A stretch of 64,000 nt of DNA from JAEUJM01 sp041918615 (GTDB taxonomy: Bacteria > Actinomycetota > Acidimicrobiia > Acidimicrobiales > DATDAH01): assembly GCA_041918615.1 (NCBI GenBank), contig JAYRVH010000077.1, forward strand, positions 310,001 to 374,000, read 5' to 3'. Below, in pieces: positions 6,995 through 14,974 of the stretch; within the stretch, counting starts at the first letter, position 1, and each line of letters opens with the position of its first letter. The position numbers and the translations under genes were made by a program. The notes beneath the pieces were generated by a model. The model was not told the DNA's origin and did no database searches. It saw nothing but the letters and a program-made list of their open reading frames with translations.

Positions 6995-8329
6995 CTAATC
7001 AGACAGGTAGTAGTCCATGCCCAGATGGGTGATCGGCTCCTCGCCCTGGATCCAGCGCAGCGTGTTCTTCAGCTTGGTGAGCTGGATGAACAGGTCGTGC
7101 TCGGGGTAGAGGCCGGGGGCCACCTGCGGCGACTTGAAGTAGAAGCTCAGCCACTCCTGGATGCCGCCGAGGCCGGCCCGCTGGGCGAGGTCGAGGAAGA
7201 TCACCAGGTCGAGGGCCAGGGGCGCGGCCAGGATCGAGTCGCGGCAGAGGAAGTCCACCTTCATCTGCATGGGGTAGTTCAGCCACCCGAAGAGGTCGAT
7301 GTTGTCCCAGCCCTCCTTGTTGTCGCCCCGGGGCGGGTAGTAGTTGATGCGGACCTTGTGGTACACGTCGCCGTAGAGCGCGGGGAAGCGCTCGGGCTCC
7401 AGGATGTCCTCGAGGACCCCGAGCTTCGACTGCTCCTTGGTCTTGAAGTTCTCGGGGTCGTCGAGCACCTCGCCGTCGCGGTTTCCCAAGATGTTGGTGG
7501 AGTACCAGCCGGCGAGGCCGAGCATGCGGGCCTTGAGCATCGGGGCCAGCACGGTCTTGAGCAGGGTCTGGCCCGTCTTGAAGTCCTTGCCGCAGATGGC
7601 CACCTTGTGGGTGTCCGCGAACTGACGGAGCGCCGGTGTGTCGACGCAAAGGTTCGGGGCACCGTTGGCGAAGGGCACCCCCTCCTGGAGGGCGGCGTAG
7701 GCGTAGAGCATCGAAGGCGCGATGGCGGGGTCCTCGGCGTCGATGGCCGCCTCGAAGGCCTCGATGGTGGCGTGCGCGGGGCCGGGCTCGATGAAGATCT
7801 CGGTGGAGCCGCACCAGATCATCACCAGCCGGTCGCAGAGGTTCTCGTCGCGGAAGGTCGATATGTCGACGCGGAGCTGGTCGAGCATGGCCCGCTTCGA
7901 CGTGGAGGCCATCACGTTGGTGCCCTCGAGGCGCTTCACGTAGTTGGCGTCGAACGCAGCGGGCATGGGCCGGATGGCGCGTAGGGCGTCGGCGATCGAC
8001 TCGAGGTGGCGGCCCTGGTCGAGCACACCGGCTCGGCTGGCGGCCGTGTAGGCGTCGTCGGGGTACGGGTCCCACGCCCCGAAGACGATCTGGTCGAGCG
8101 TGGCGAGCGGCACGAAGTCGGCGATACGCGGCACGTTGCCGTCGGTGCGCTTGCCGATGCGGATGGTGCCCATCTGGGTGAGCGAGCCGACCGGCTCGGC
8201 CTCGCCGCGCTTGGCGAGCTCGACGCCGGCGATCAGGGTGGTGGTCACCGCCCCGAGCCCCACACAGAGGACGCCGAGCGTGCCCTCGGCAGGGACGACG
8301 GTGGGGGAGGGCGGGATGGCGGAGGTCAT
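6995..8329 (-). CDS. ino1: myo-Inositol-1-phosphate synthase
   Basis: A 444-residue enzyme converting glucose 6-phosphate to 1L-myo-inositol 1-phosphate with NAD+. It shows a nucleotide-binding N-terminus (GVLCVGLGAVTTTLIAGV), ASTSKRAMLDQ, GKDFKTGQTLLKT, the signature GWYSTNILGNRDGEVL and a C-terminal domain with KVRINYYPPRGDNKEGWDN. The sequence type is the one seen in several non-mycobacterial lineages rather than the shorter M. tuberculosis Ino1. The product feeds phosphatidylinositol and mycothiol. A TAGCAT hexamer ends eight bases before the ATG, suggesting its own near-leaderless promoter. Confidence 0.9.
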   Translation of the reverse strand: MTSAIPPSPTVVPAEGTLGVLCVGLGAVTTTLIAGVELAKRGEAEPVGSLTQMGTIRIGKRTDGNVPRIADFVPLATLDQIVFGAWDPYPDDAYTAASRAGVLDQGRHLESIADALRAIRPMPAAFDANYVKRLEGTNVMASTSKRAMLDQLRVDISTFRDENLCDRLVMIWCGSTEIFIEPGPAHATIEAFEAAIDAEDPAIAPSMLYAYAALQEGVPFANGAPNLCVDTPALRQFADTHKVAICGKDFKTGQTLLKTVLAPMLKARMLGLAGWYSTNILGNRDGEVLDDPENFKTKEQSKLGVLEDILEPERFPALYGDVYHKVRINYYPPRGDNKEGWDNIDLFGWLNYPMQMKVDFLCRDSILAAPLALDLVIFLDLAQRAGLGGIQEWLSFYFKSPQVAPGLYPEHDLFIQLTKLKNTLRWIQGEEPITHLGMDYYLSD

Positions 8330-8337
8330 GGTCGACG

Positions 8338-8343
8338 ATGCTA
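8338..8343 (-). promoter_or_regulatory. Predicted -10 (TAGCAT) of ino1
   Basis: TAGCAT ends eight bases upstream of the ino1 ATG at 8329; no ribosome-binding site lies between them. Confidence 0.35.
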
Positions 8344-8360
8344 AGCGATACCTGCGGGCC

Positions 8361-8390
8361 GCCCCCCGAGCCGACCGGCTCCCCGGGGGC
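8361..8390 (-). terminator. GC-rich hairpin after the ECF operon
   Basis: GCCCCC...GAGCC pairs with GGCTC...GGGGGC around a GACC loop, about 20 bases past the S-component stop on the minus strand. There is no U-tract, so a terminator role is tentative. Confidence 0.35.
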
Positions 8391-8411
8391 TGGTTCGACG
8401 GTACCGACGAA

Positions 8412-9239
8412 CTAGTCCTCGAGTTGGACGACGGGCTCGAGGCGATGGGCGAACCGGCGCATGCTCGTGAGGATCGCCCCGCCGGTGATGACGATCAGCA
8501 CCGCGTTGGTGACGGCTCCGGCGGCGTCCCACGGGAGGCTCGTCACCACGTAGAACGACCAGTAGCGCTGGAGCGTCTCGGCCAGCGTGAGCCCCGGGTT
8601 CCAAGCCAGTTCACCGGTGCCCACGGCGTACGGCCAGAACCAGAGGTTCATGATCGCGCCGTAGAGGAACCCCCACACCCAGCCGTAGGCGGCGAGGACC
8701 CCGACCTCGGCCACGGGCTGCAGCTGCCGGGTGACACGCCCGACGAGACCGGCGCCGGCCCCCATCCACCCGAGCGCGAGCATCTGGAAGGGCAGCCAGG
8801 GGCCGATGCCGCCCGTGATCACTGCGGAGATGGCCATCGAGCACAGCCCGAGCAGCAGGCCGAAGCGCGGTCCGAAGGCGGCGCCGGCGAGGACGATGAG
8901 GAAGAAGATCCCGCTGCCGCCGCCGGGGAGGTCGAGCAGTCGCAGCAGCCCGCCGGCGGCCGAGAGCACGCCGAGGAGCGCGACCGTGCTGCCGTTCATC
9001 GTGCCCCGACGAACCTCGAGGGTGACCGCACCGACCACCAGCGCGCCGACGAGCGCGGCGACCAGCGGCGCGTCGCCCGCGTGGGCCTGGTCGGGCAGGG
9101 CGTCGCCGGGGAGCCAGAAGGGGTAGAGGAAGGCGCTGGCGCCCAACCCCACCATCAGCAGGTACACCCCGACCGGCCGGGCCCGGTCCCCCCAGCGGAC
9201 GCTCGATTCGGCGCCCAGGGCCGGGCTGACGACGCTCAT
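8412..9239 (-). CDS. ECF transporter substrate-binding S component, predicted cobalamin
   Basis: A 275-residue membrane protein with about six to seven hydrophobic segments (for example VGVYLLMVGLGASAFLYPF, VAALVGALVVGAV, GIFFLIVLAGAAFG, LLLGLCSMAISAVI). It carries the S-component hallmarks GPRFGLLLG, a GGIGPWLPFQM loop and a helix ending in LYGAIMNLWFWPY. S components bind the vitamin and partner with a T protein and two ATPases in the membrane. The ATG overlaps the ATPase stop, so all three parts are one operon. Cobalamin as substrate is inferred from the riboswitch and the intrinsic-factor-like exported proteins next door, not from residues. Confidence 0.8.
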   Translation of the reverse strand: MSVVSPALGAESSVRWGDRARPVGVYLLMVGLGASAFLYPFWLPGDALPDQAHAGDAPLVAALVGALVVGAVTLEVRRGTMNGSTVALLGVLSAAGGLLRLLDLPGGGSGIFFLIVLAGAAFGPRFGLLLGLCSMAISAVITGGIGPWLPFQMLALGWMGAGAGLVGRVTRQLQPVAEVGVLAAYGWVWGFLYGAIMNLWFWPYAVGTGELAWNPGLTLAETLQRYWSFYVVTSLPWDAAGAVTNAVLIVITGGAILTSMRRFAHRLEPVVQLED

Positions 9240-10810
9240 GGCACCATCTCGGCGTCACGGGCCGCCCGCACCTCGTCGACGGTGAGGAACGGGGGCAGCA
9301 CCCGCAGCACCTGGGGCGCGAACAGCGAGCCCGACAGCACCTCGCGGGCGGGCCCGTCGGCCACCACCTCACCGTCGCCGAGCACCACCACGCGCGTGGC
9401 ACAGCGCGCCGCCAACTCGATGTCGTGGGTCGCGAGCACCACGGCTCCGCCCGCCGCGGCATGGGCGCGCACGGCGGCCTCGAGCGCGGTTCGCGAGGGG
9501 GTGTCGATGCCACGTGTGGGCTCGTCGAGCAGCAGGACGTCGGCGCCCCCGACGGCGATGGCGGCGATGGCCACCCGCTGGCGCTCACCGGACGACAGGC
9601 TGCGCGGGTGGCGGGCGGCCAAGGGCTCGAGGTGGAGCGCCGCCAGCCATTCGTCGACCGCCCCGTTGTCGGGCATGCCGCGCAGGCGGAGCGTCTCGGC
9701 GAGCTCGGCGCGCACGGTCGGGGCGAAGAGCAACACGTTCGGGTCCTGAGGCACGTAGCCGACCGTGCCCGGACCGGCGACCGAGCCGCGGTCCACGGCC
9801 TGCAGCCCGCCGAGGGCTCGTAGCAGTGTGGTCTTGCCGGCGCCGTTGCGCCCCAGCAGCGCAACGATCTCGCCGGCCCGCACGTCGAGCGAGGCGTCGC
9901 GGAGGGCCCTGGTGCTGCCGTGACGCACCTCGAGGCCGTGGCCTGCCCGCAGGACGTCGCCCGCCGCCGGCACGGTGCGCGGCAGCAGGTCGGCCCTCGG
10001 TCGCCACTCGGACGCCCGTGCCCGCAACTGCGCGTCGCGGACGGTGAGCGGCAGCGGTGACCATCCCAGCAACCGGCCGAGCTTCGTCACGGGTGGCGCC
10101 CCGTCGTAGCGGACGACGACCTCCGCCGGGGTCCCGTCGGCGACGACCCGGCCATCGGCGATCATCAGGGCGCGATGGGCCAGCGCCGCCACCCGTTCGA
10201 GGCGGTGCTCGGCCATGATCACGGTGGTTCCGAGGTCGGCGTTGAGGCGGCTGACCGCGGCGAGCACGTCTTCGGCCCCCTGCGGGTCGAGCTCGGAGGT
10301 GGGCTCGTCGAGCACGAGCACGTCGGGAGCCGAGGCCAGCGCCCCGGCGATGGCACAGCGCTGGCGCTCACCCCCCGAAAGGGTGGCGGGCGAGCGGTCG
10401 CGGAGCTGGGCGATGCCGAGGGCGTCGAGCACCTCCTCGACGCGCCGCCTCATCGCCTGCGGGTCGGTCCCGAGGTTCTCGAGGACGAAAGCCAGGTCGT
10501 GCTCGACGTGATCCACCACGAATTGGGCCTCGGGGTCCTGGTGCACGAAGCCCACGACGTCGGCGAGGTCGCGCGGGGCACTGGTGCGGGTGGAGCGCCC
10601 GAACACCGCCACCTCGCCCCGGAAGCGACCCCCGCTCGTGTGGGGCACGAGACCGTTGACCGTGCGCAGGAACGTGCTCTTGCCGGATCCGGACGGCCCC
10701 ACCACGACCACCACGTCGCCGGCCGGCACCTCCAGGTCGATGCCGGTGAGGGTCCGCTCACGGTCGGGATAGGCGAACGCCACATCCGACCAGGAGACCG
10801 CGACGCTCAT
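9236..10810 (-). CDS. Fused double ATPase of an ECF transporter (EcfA1-EcfA2)
   Basis: A 524-residue protein with two ABC ATPase domains in one chain. The first has Walker A GPSGSGKST, the EcfA-type HQDPEAQF, signature LSGGERQR and Walker B VLVLDEPTSELDPQG. The second has GRNGAGKTT, PQDPNVLLF, signature LSSGERQR and Walker B VLLLDEPTRGID. Each domain thus keeps its own nucleotide-binding motifs. It powers uptake through the coupling protein. ATG 10810 overlaps the ecfT stop and its stop overlaps the S-component ATG, giving the order T-A-S in one transcript. Confidence 0.93.
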   Translation of the reverse strand: MSVAVSWSDVAFAYPDRERTLTGIDLEVPAGDVVVVVGPSGSGKSTFLRTVNGLVPHTSGGRFRGEVAVFGRSTRTSAPRDLADVVGFVHQDPEAQFVVDHVEHDLAFVLENLGTDPQAMRRRVEEVLDALGIAQLRDRSPATLSGGERQRCAIAGALASAPDVLVLDEPTSELDPQGAEDVLAAVSRLNADLGTTVIMAEHRLERVAALAHRALMIADGRVVADGTPAEVVVRYDGAPPVTKLGRLLGWSPLPLTVRDAQLRARASEWRPRADLLPRTVPAAGDVLRAGHGLEVRHGSTRALRDASLDVRAGEIVALLGRNGAGKTTLLRALGGLQAVDRGSVAGPGTVGYVPQDPNVLLFAPTVRAELAETLRLRGMPDNGAVDEWLAALHLEPLAARHPRSLSSGERQRVAIAAIAVGGADVLLLDEPTRGIDTPSRTALEAAVRAHAAAGGAVVLATHDIELAARCATRVVVLGDGEVVADGPAREVLSGSLFAPQVLRVLPPFLTVDEVRAARDAEMVP

Positions 10811-11862
10811 GACCGGCCCTCGGGCGCGAACAGGGCGGGGGCGCCGAGCAACACGATGACGGCGGCGACGAGCGGGGAGAACTCGGGGAAGGCGGGGGGG
10901 TTGGTGACCCAACGGAGGGTCGGCGCGAAGAGCCGGGACACCACGAGGAGGCCGGCGGGCGCGACCCAGACGACCGCCGCCACCAGCCAATCGGTCGACG
11001 TCATGTGCCGCGGTCGGTAGCGGGTGAGCCGACTCGCCTGGGAGGCGGTCACGATCGCCACCAGCAACAAGACGACTCCTGCGGCCCCGAGCAGTGTGGC
11101 CGAGCGGGGCGACCGACCGACGAGAGCCACGAACGAGGCGCCCAGCGCGAGGAGGGCGGCCAGCCCGCACCAGCCGGCGGCCCGCTCGCGGGCACCGCCA
11201 CGGCTCCGGGCGAACCCCCGTGAGTCCATCGACTCGGCGAGGTTCACCGCTCGTTCCATCCCGCTCTCGAGGACCGGCAGCATCTGGCGGAGCAACCGGC
11301 GCCGCCCCACGCGGTGCCCACCCGTCCGGGCGAGGTCGGCCTCCCTCGTCTGTTGGAGGGCGAGCATGGTGGACGGCACGAAGGCCAGCCCGACGGTCAC
11401 GATCAGGCCGGGCTCGTGGAAGGCGCGCGGTGTGGCCTGGACCAGCTCGTAGTGCGAGATGACGGCGTTGAAGGCACCGAAGACGGCCAGGACCCCGACG
11501 ACCGCGAGGCCTTCGGACGCGGCCTGGAGCACCACCGGCAGCTCGACCGTCCCGCCCACGGTGAACCCGCCGAGCAGGCGGGGGAGCGTGAACTGGGGGA
11601 GCGTGAAGAGCACCGTGCCGACGCCGTGGGTGGTGAGCGCGGTCAGCACCACCCGCAACAGGGCGAAACACGTGCCGAGTGCGAGCAGGAGAGGGAAGGC
11701 ACGCGACATGGCGGTGTCGAGGCGGTGGATCTCGACCACGAGCGCGGCGAGGGCGATCACCAGGGCCACGTAGACCGGGCTCGGGGCCAACTGGACGGTC
11801 GCGGCGCCGGCCAGCGCCCAGAAGAGCCAGGTGACGGCGTGGAAGCGGGAGGAAGTTCGCAC
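10807..11862 (-). CDS. ecfT: ECF transporter coupling protein EcfT
   Basis: A 351-residue integral membrane protein. Hydrophobic segments near the N-terminus (WLFWALAGAATVQLA, VYVALVIALAALVV) and C-terminus (ATLLGAAGVVLLLVAI, LVAAVVWVAPAGLLVV) flank a cytosolic helical region. That region contains ESMDSRGFARS, matching the EcfT coupling motif with its conserved Arg-Gly that contacts the ATPases. The GTG start at 11862 places HAVTWLF at the expected N-terminal position; the open frame continues to 11964 but would run into the divergent gene. Only 25 bases separate this start from the alpha-toroid gene on the other strand. Confidence 0.85.
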   Translation of the reverse strand: MRTSSRFHAVTWLFWALAGAATVQLAPSPVYVALVIALAALVVEIHRLDTAMSRAFPLLLALGTCFALLRVVLTALTTHGVGTVLFTLPQFTLPRLLGGFTVGGTVELPVVLQAASEGLAVVGVLAVFGAFNAVISHYELVQATPRAFHEPGLIVTVGLAFVPSTMLALQQTREADLARTGGHRVGRRRLLRQMLPVLESGMERAVNLAESMDSRGFARSRGGARERAAGWCGLAALLALGASFVALVGRSPRSATLLGAAGVVLLLVAIVTASQASRLTRYRPRHMTSTDWLVAAVVWVAPAGLLVVSRLFAPTLRWVTNPPAFPEFSPLVAAVIVLLGAPALFAPEGRS

Positions 11863-11887
11863 AACGAAGGATCCAGCATGACAGGGT

Positions 11888-13051
11888 GTGGAGATGGTCT
11901 GGAATCCGGCTCGGGGACGACGGGCACGATCCCGCCGTTGCGGTCCTCTCGCTCTGTTGGCCATGGCGGCGGTGGCCCTGTCGATCCCCTCGGCCTCGGC
12001 GGACGACTCCGGTGCCCGCTCCGCCGAACGTGGTGTCGCCTACCTCCTGGACAACCAGGGGGCTGACGGCGGCTTCGGCGAAGGGGCCGTCACACCGGAC
12101 GCGGTGTCGGCCATCGCCCAGCAGGCCCAGTCCTCCGACCTGTGGAGCGCGAAGGAGGCGATCGATGCGATCGCCGCGACCGAGTCGGCCGAGGGTCGGA
12201 CGCCCCTCGACGCCCTTGATGCACTGGCCGAGGGCGACCCGACCCCCGAGTTGGCCGCCCAGCTCGTCAGCCGGGCCGTCGTGCCCCTGGGCCTCGACCC
12301 CGAGAACTTCGATGCGGGACGCGACGGCAACCCCGTCGACCTCGTCGGCCGGGTGGCCGCAGGCCGCTCGCCGGACGGCTCCTTCGGCTCACTCGCCGCG
12401 ACCGCCGAGGCGGTGCTGGCCTTTGCGCTCGTCGACCATCGGGTGCCCGAAGCGACCGTCGGCTTGCTGCGGGCGGCCCAACAGGAGAACGGCGGCTGGA
12501 ACGCCGACGGCGACCCCGACGGCACGCTCGTCGATCCGGTCACGACGGGCCTGGTCGTCGAAGCCCTCATCGCGGCCGGAGTGGTCACGCAGGGCGACGC
12601 GTCGGTCACGCCGGCGCTCGCGATGCTCGCCCGCAACCAGGGCGACAGTGGCGGTTGGCCGGCGGCACGGAACGGTGACGACGACCCCTCGGCCACCGCG
12701 TGGGCGATGGGCGCGATCCGAGCCGGAGGATTCGACCCGGACCAGCGGTGCTGGCGCGACGCGGTCGACCCGGCACGGGCGACCGAGGCCTACGCCCCGC
12801 CGACGGCGGCCCTCGCGGCGGCACAGGGCGACGACGGCAGCTTCACGGGTCCGGTGGGCAGCACCGCGGCCACCGCCCTCGCCGTCCAGGGCATCCTCGG
12901 TCGTTGGCTCCCGACCGAGCGAGCGTCCGAGGCGGCCTGTGGGCCGGGTGACGGCGGCGGCGGGATCGACCCCTCGCTCGTCTTCCTGGCGGTGTTCGCG
13001 CTCGTGATCATCGGGGGCGCCGCCGTCATCCTTCGGCGAGGCAACCGCTGA
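11888..13051 (+). CDS. Exported alpha-toroid (prenyltransferase-repeat) protein with C-terminal membrane anchor
   Basis: A 387-residue protein, GTG start (ATG two codons on is possible). A basic N-terminus and hydrophobic stretch (LALLAMAAVALSIPSASA) form a signal peptide. The body repeats the prenyltransferase/squalene-cyclase pattern: LLDNQGADGGFGEG, RAAQQENGGWNADG, ARNQGDSGGWPAA, AAAQGDDGSFTG, each followed by a helix of the TAxALxAL type. Such repeats build an alpha6-alpha6 barrel. It ends with a Gly-rich linker, a membrane helix (VFLAVFALVIIGGAAVIL) and RRGNR, so it stands on the outer face of the membrane. No cyclase Asp cluster is seen, so ligand binding is more likely than catalysis. 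It lies between ecfT and the B12 riboswitch. Confidence 0.8.
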   Translation: MEMVWNPARGRRARSRRCGPLALLAMAAVALSIPSASADDSGARSAERGVAYLLDNQGADGGFGEGAVTPDAVSAIAQQAQSSDLWSAKEAIDAIAATESAEGRTPLDALDALAEGDPTPELAAQLVSRAVVPLGLDPENFDAGRDGNPVDLVGRVAAGRSPDGSFGSLAATAEAVLAFALVDHRVPEATVGLLRAAQQENGGWNADGDPDGTLVDPVTTGLVVEALIAAGVVTQGDASVTPALAMLARNQGDSGGWPAARNGDDDPSATAWAMGAIRAGGFDPDQRCWRDAVDPARATEAYAPPTAALAAAQGDDGSFTGPVGSTAATALAVQGILGRWLPTERASEAACGPGDGGGGIDPSLVFLAVFALVIIGGAAVILRRGNR

Positions 13052-13058
13052 GGCGCCA

Positions 13059-13087
13059 TTGCGGGGCATCTGCTGATCGCCTAGCCT
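13059..13087 (+). promoter_or_regulatory. Candidate promoter of the riboswitch transcript
   Basis: TTGCGG (13059-13064) and TAGCCT (13082-13087) are separated by 17 bases, ahead of the aptamer and just after the stop of the first alpha-toroid gene. Confidence 0.45.
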
Positions 13088-13099
13088 GTCGAACAGCAA

Positions 13100-13245
13100 C
13101 GGTCATCCACGGCCCGGACGTCGTGGATGAGTCACCTCGGCGGGTAAGACCGACGGGGCGACAGGGGAAAGTCGGTGAGAGACCGACGCTGTCCCGCAAC
13201 TGTGAGCGGCTCCAGGGCCGCAAGCCAGATGACCTGCCGCCGCTC
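13100..13245 (+). ncRNA. Cobalamin (B12) riboswitch
   Basis: The leader carries the conserved cobalamin aptamer blocks in order: a GGGGAAAGTCGGTGAGAGACCGAC segment (around 13164-13187, shown here in short), GCTGTCCCGCAACTGTGAGCGG, and GCCAGATGACCTGCC (the B12 box, ending near 13238). Boundaries are approximate. The following GC-rich stretch (GCCGCTCACCGG...CCACCGGTGTC) could form the expression platform before the start codon at 13334, acting on transcription or on ribosome access to the GGAGG. It puts the SLH alpha-toroid and DUF4430 genes under adenosyl- or methylcobalamin repression. Confidence 0.92.
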
Positions 13246-13333
13246 ACCGGGCCACCGGTGTCACCGCATACGAGAGCCGTTTCGGCGGCTCCCCACAGAG
13301 GGCCCTCGTGGAACGGGGCCCGCGGAGGTCCTC

Positions 13334-14974
13334 ATGACCCATCGTTTCCGACTGGCCGTGGCCAGCACACTCACCCTCGTCCTGCTCGGTGGTGCCGTCC
13401 TGCCGGCCGCCGCGGCCGACGCCACGACAGACCGGGCGGCCGACTGGCTCGGCGATCAGCAACAGGACGACGGGAGCTTCGAGATTGCCGCGCCCGCATC
13501 CGCCTTCGAGACCCCCGACGCCATCCTGGCGATCGCCGAGAACGCGCAGACCACGTCGACGTGGAGCACCACCGAGGCCCGGGCTGCGGTGCAGGCCCTC
13601 GACGCGAACGCGGGCGGCGACAGCGGCACGCCGCTCGAATGGGCCGACGACTTCCTCAGCGGCTGGTCGCCCGATGCCGGGATCGCGGCGAAGTTCATCA
13701 CCCTCGTGGCCGCGCCGCTCGGCGTCAGCACCACCGCCTTCGACCCCGCCGACGACGGTGAGCCGGTCAATCTCCAGGCCCTCATGGACGCGGGCGAGCT
13801 CGCCGACCACTCCTACGGCGCCGGAGTCCTGAACGCCACGCTCTATGCCCTGCTGGCCCAGGCCGTCCTCGGGCGCGAGGCGCCCGACGACACCATCGCC
13901 TACCTGCGGGATGCCCAGCAGGAGAACGGCGGGTGGAACTACGCGGGCGACGCGGGCGGGACCGACGAGGACGTCGACACCACCGCCCTCGCCGTGACCG
14001 CACTGATCGCCAACGGGGTGCCACCGGGCGACTCGGCGGTGGCGTCCGCCATGAAGTTCCTGGCCAACCGGCACCAGAACTCCGGCGCATGGCAGTCGTT
14101 CGGCAGCGACGACCCGAACAGCACGGCGCTCGGCCTGCTCGCCGTGACGGCAGCCGGCTGGGACCCCGGCACCGAGTGCTGGCGCGACTCCTCGAGCCCG
14201 TCGGTGCGCGCCACCAGCTTCGTGGGTCCCGCATCCTGGTTGCGCTCACGGCAGATCACCACGGGTGCAGCCGCCGACGTCGGCCGGTTCAGGAGCCCCA
14301 ACGACGGCTTCGGCGTCAACACGTTCGCCACCAGCCAGGCACTGCACGGCCTGCTGCGTTCGTGGCTGCCCGTCGACATCGCCGCGCTCCAGCCACCCAG
14401 TGCCTTCACGGACGTCGAACCGTGCGTCTGGTACAGCCAGGCCGTGGCCTGGATGGCGGACAACGCCATCTCCCGGTCCACGAGCGGCCGCTTCGGGCCC
14501 AACCGGGCCGTCCTCAGGGGTCAGGCCGCCGCCCTGCTCTGGAACACCATGGACTCGCCGGCCGAGCCGACCGCGCACGGGTTCCCTGACGTCCCTGCAA
14601 GCGCCTTCTACAACGATGCCCTCGACTGGGCCGCGGCCGAGGGCATCGTGAGCGGCTACCCGAACGGCACCTATCGCCCACGGGTGGCGGTGAACCGAGG
14701 CCGCATGGTGGCGATGCTCTGGCGGATGGTCGGCGCCCCCACCGGTTCACCCGACAACGGGTTCTCCGACGTCCCGGCGGGCGCCCCGTACCGCGAGGCG
14801 CTCGACTGGGGTGTCGCCAACGGCATCGTCACCGGATTCGCCGACGGCACCTACCGCCCGAAGGTCGTCGTCGATCGGGCCGAGGCCGCCGCCATGCTCT
14901 TCCGGACGGCCAGCACCGAGCCGGCATGGAGCCCCGGCACCGATCTGCCGTCGACCATCCAGTTCACGCCGTGA
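13334..14974 (+). CDS. Exported alpha-toroid protein with three S-layer-homology domains
   Basis: A 546-residue protein. Signal peptide at residues 1-28 (LAVASTLTLVLLGGAVLPAAAA). Residues about 30-345 hold prenyltransferase-type repeats (LGDQQQDDGSFE, RDAQQENGGWNYAG, ANRHQNSGAWQSF, RSPNDGFGVNT) closely parallel to the preceding protein. From about residue 358 come three S-layer-homology modules: FTDVEPCVWYSQAVAWM, FPDVPASAFYNDALDWA and FSDVPAGAPYREALDWG, each ending in a GxYxP-like or GRFGPN turn, which bind cell-wall polymer. So this copy is wall-attached rather than membrane-attached. GGAGG precedes the ATG and the gene is directly downstream of the B12 riboswitch. Proposed role is a cobalamin-binding alpha domain. 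Confidence 0.85.
   Translation: MTHRFRLAVASTLTLVLLGGAVLPAAAADATTDRAADWLGDQQQDDGSFEIAAPASAFETPDAILAIAENAQTTSTWSTTEARAAVQALDANAGGDSGTPLEWADDFLSGWSPDAGIAAKFITLVAAPLGVSTTAFDPADDGEPVNLQALMDAGELADHSYGAGVLNATLYALLAQAVLGREAPDDTIAYLRDAQQENGGWNYAGDAGGTDEDVDTTALAVTALIANGVPPGDSAVASAMKFLANRHQNSGAWQSFGSDDPNSTALGLLAVTAAGWDPGTECWRDSSSPSVRATSFVGPASWLRSRQITTGAAADVGRFRSPNDGFGVNTFATSQALHGLLRSWLPVDIAALQPPSAFTDVEPCVWYSQAVAWMADNAISRSTSGRFGPNRAVLRGQAAALLWNTMDSPAEPTAHGFPDVPASAFYNDALDWAAAEGIVSGYPNGTYRPRVAVNRGRMVAMLWRMVGAPTGSPDNGFSDVPAGAPYREALDWGVANGIVTGFADGTYRPKVVVDRAEAAAMLFRTASTEPAWSPGTDLPSTIQFTP

Noticed and set aside
11314..12066. Plus-strand frame with ATG 11878 and a nearby GAAGG ribosome-binding site
   Set aside because: Its translation has no signal peptide or repeat pattern and ends early; the alpha-toroid frame from 11888 has a clear signal peptide and domains.
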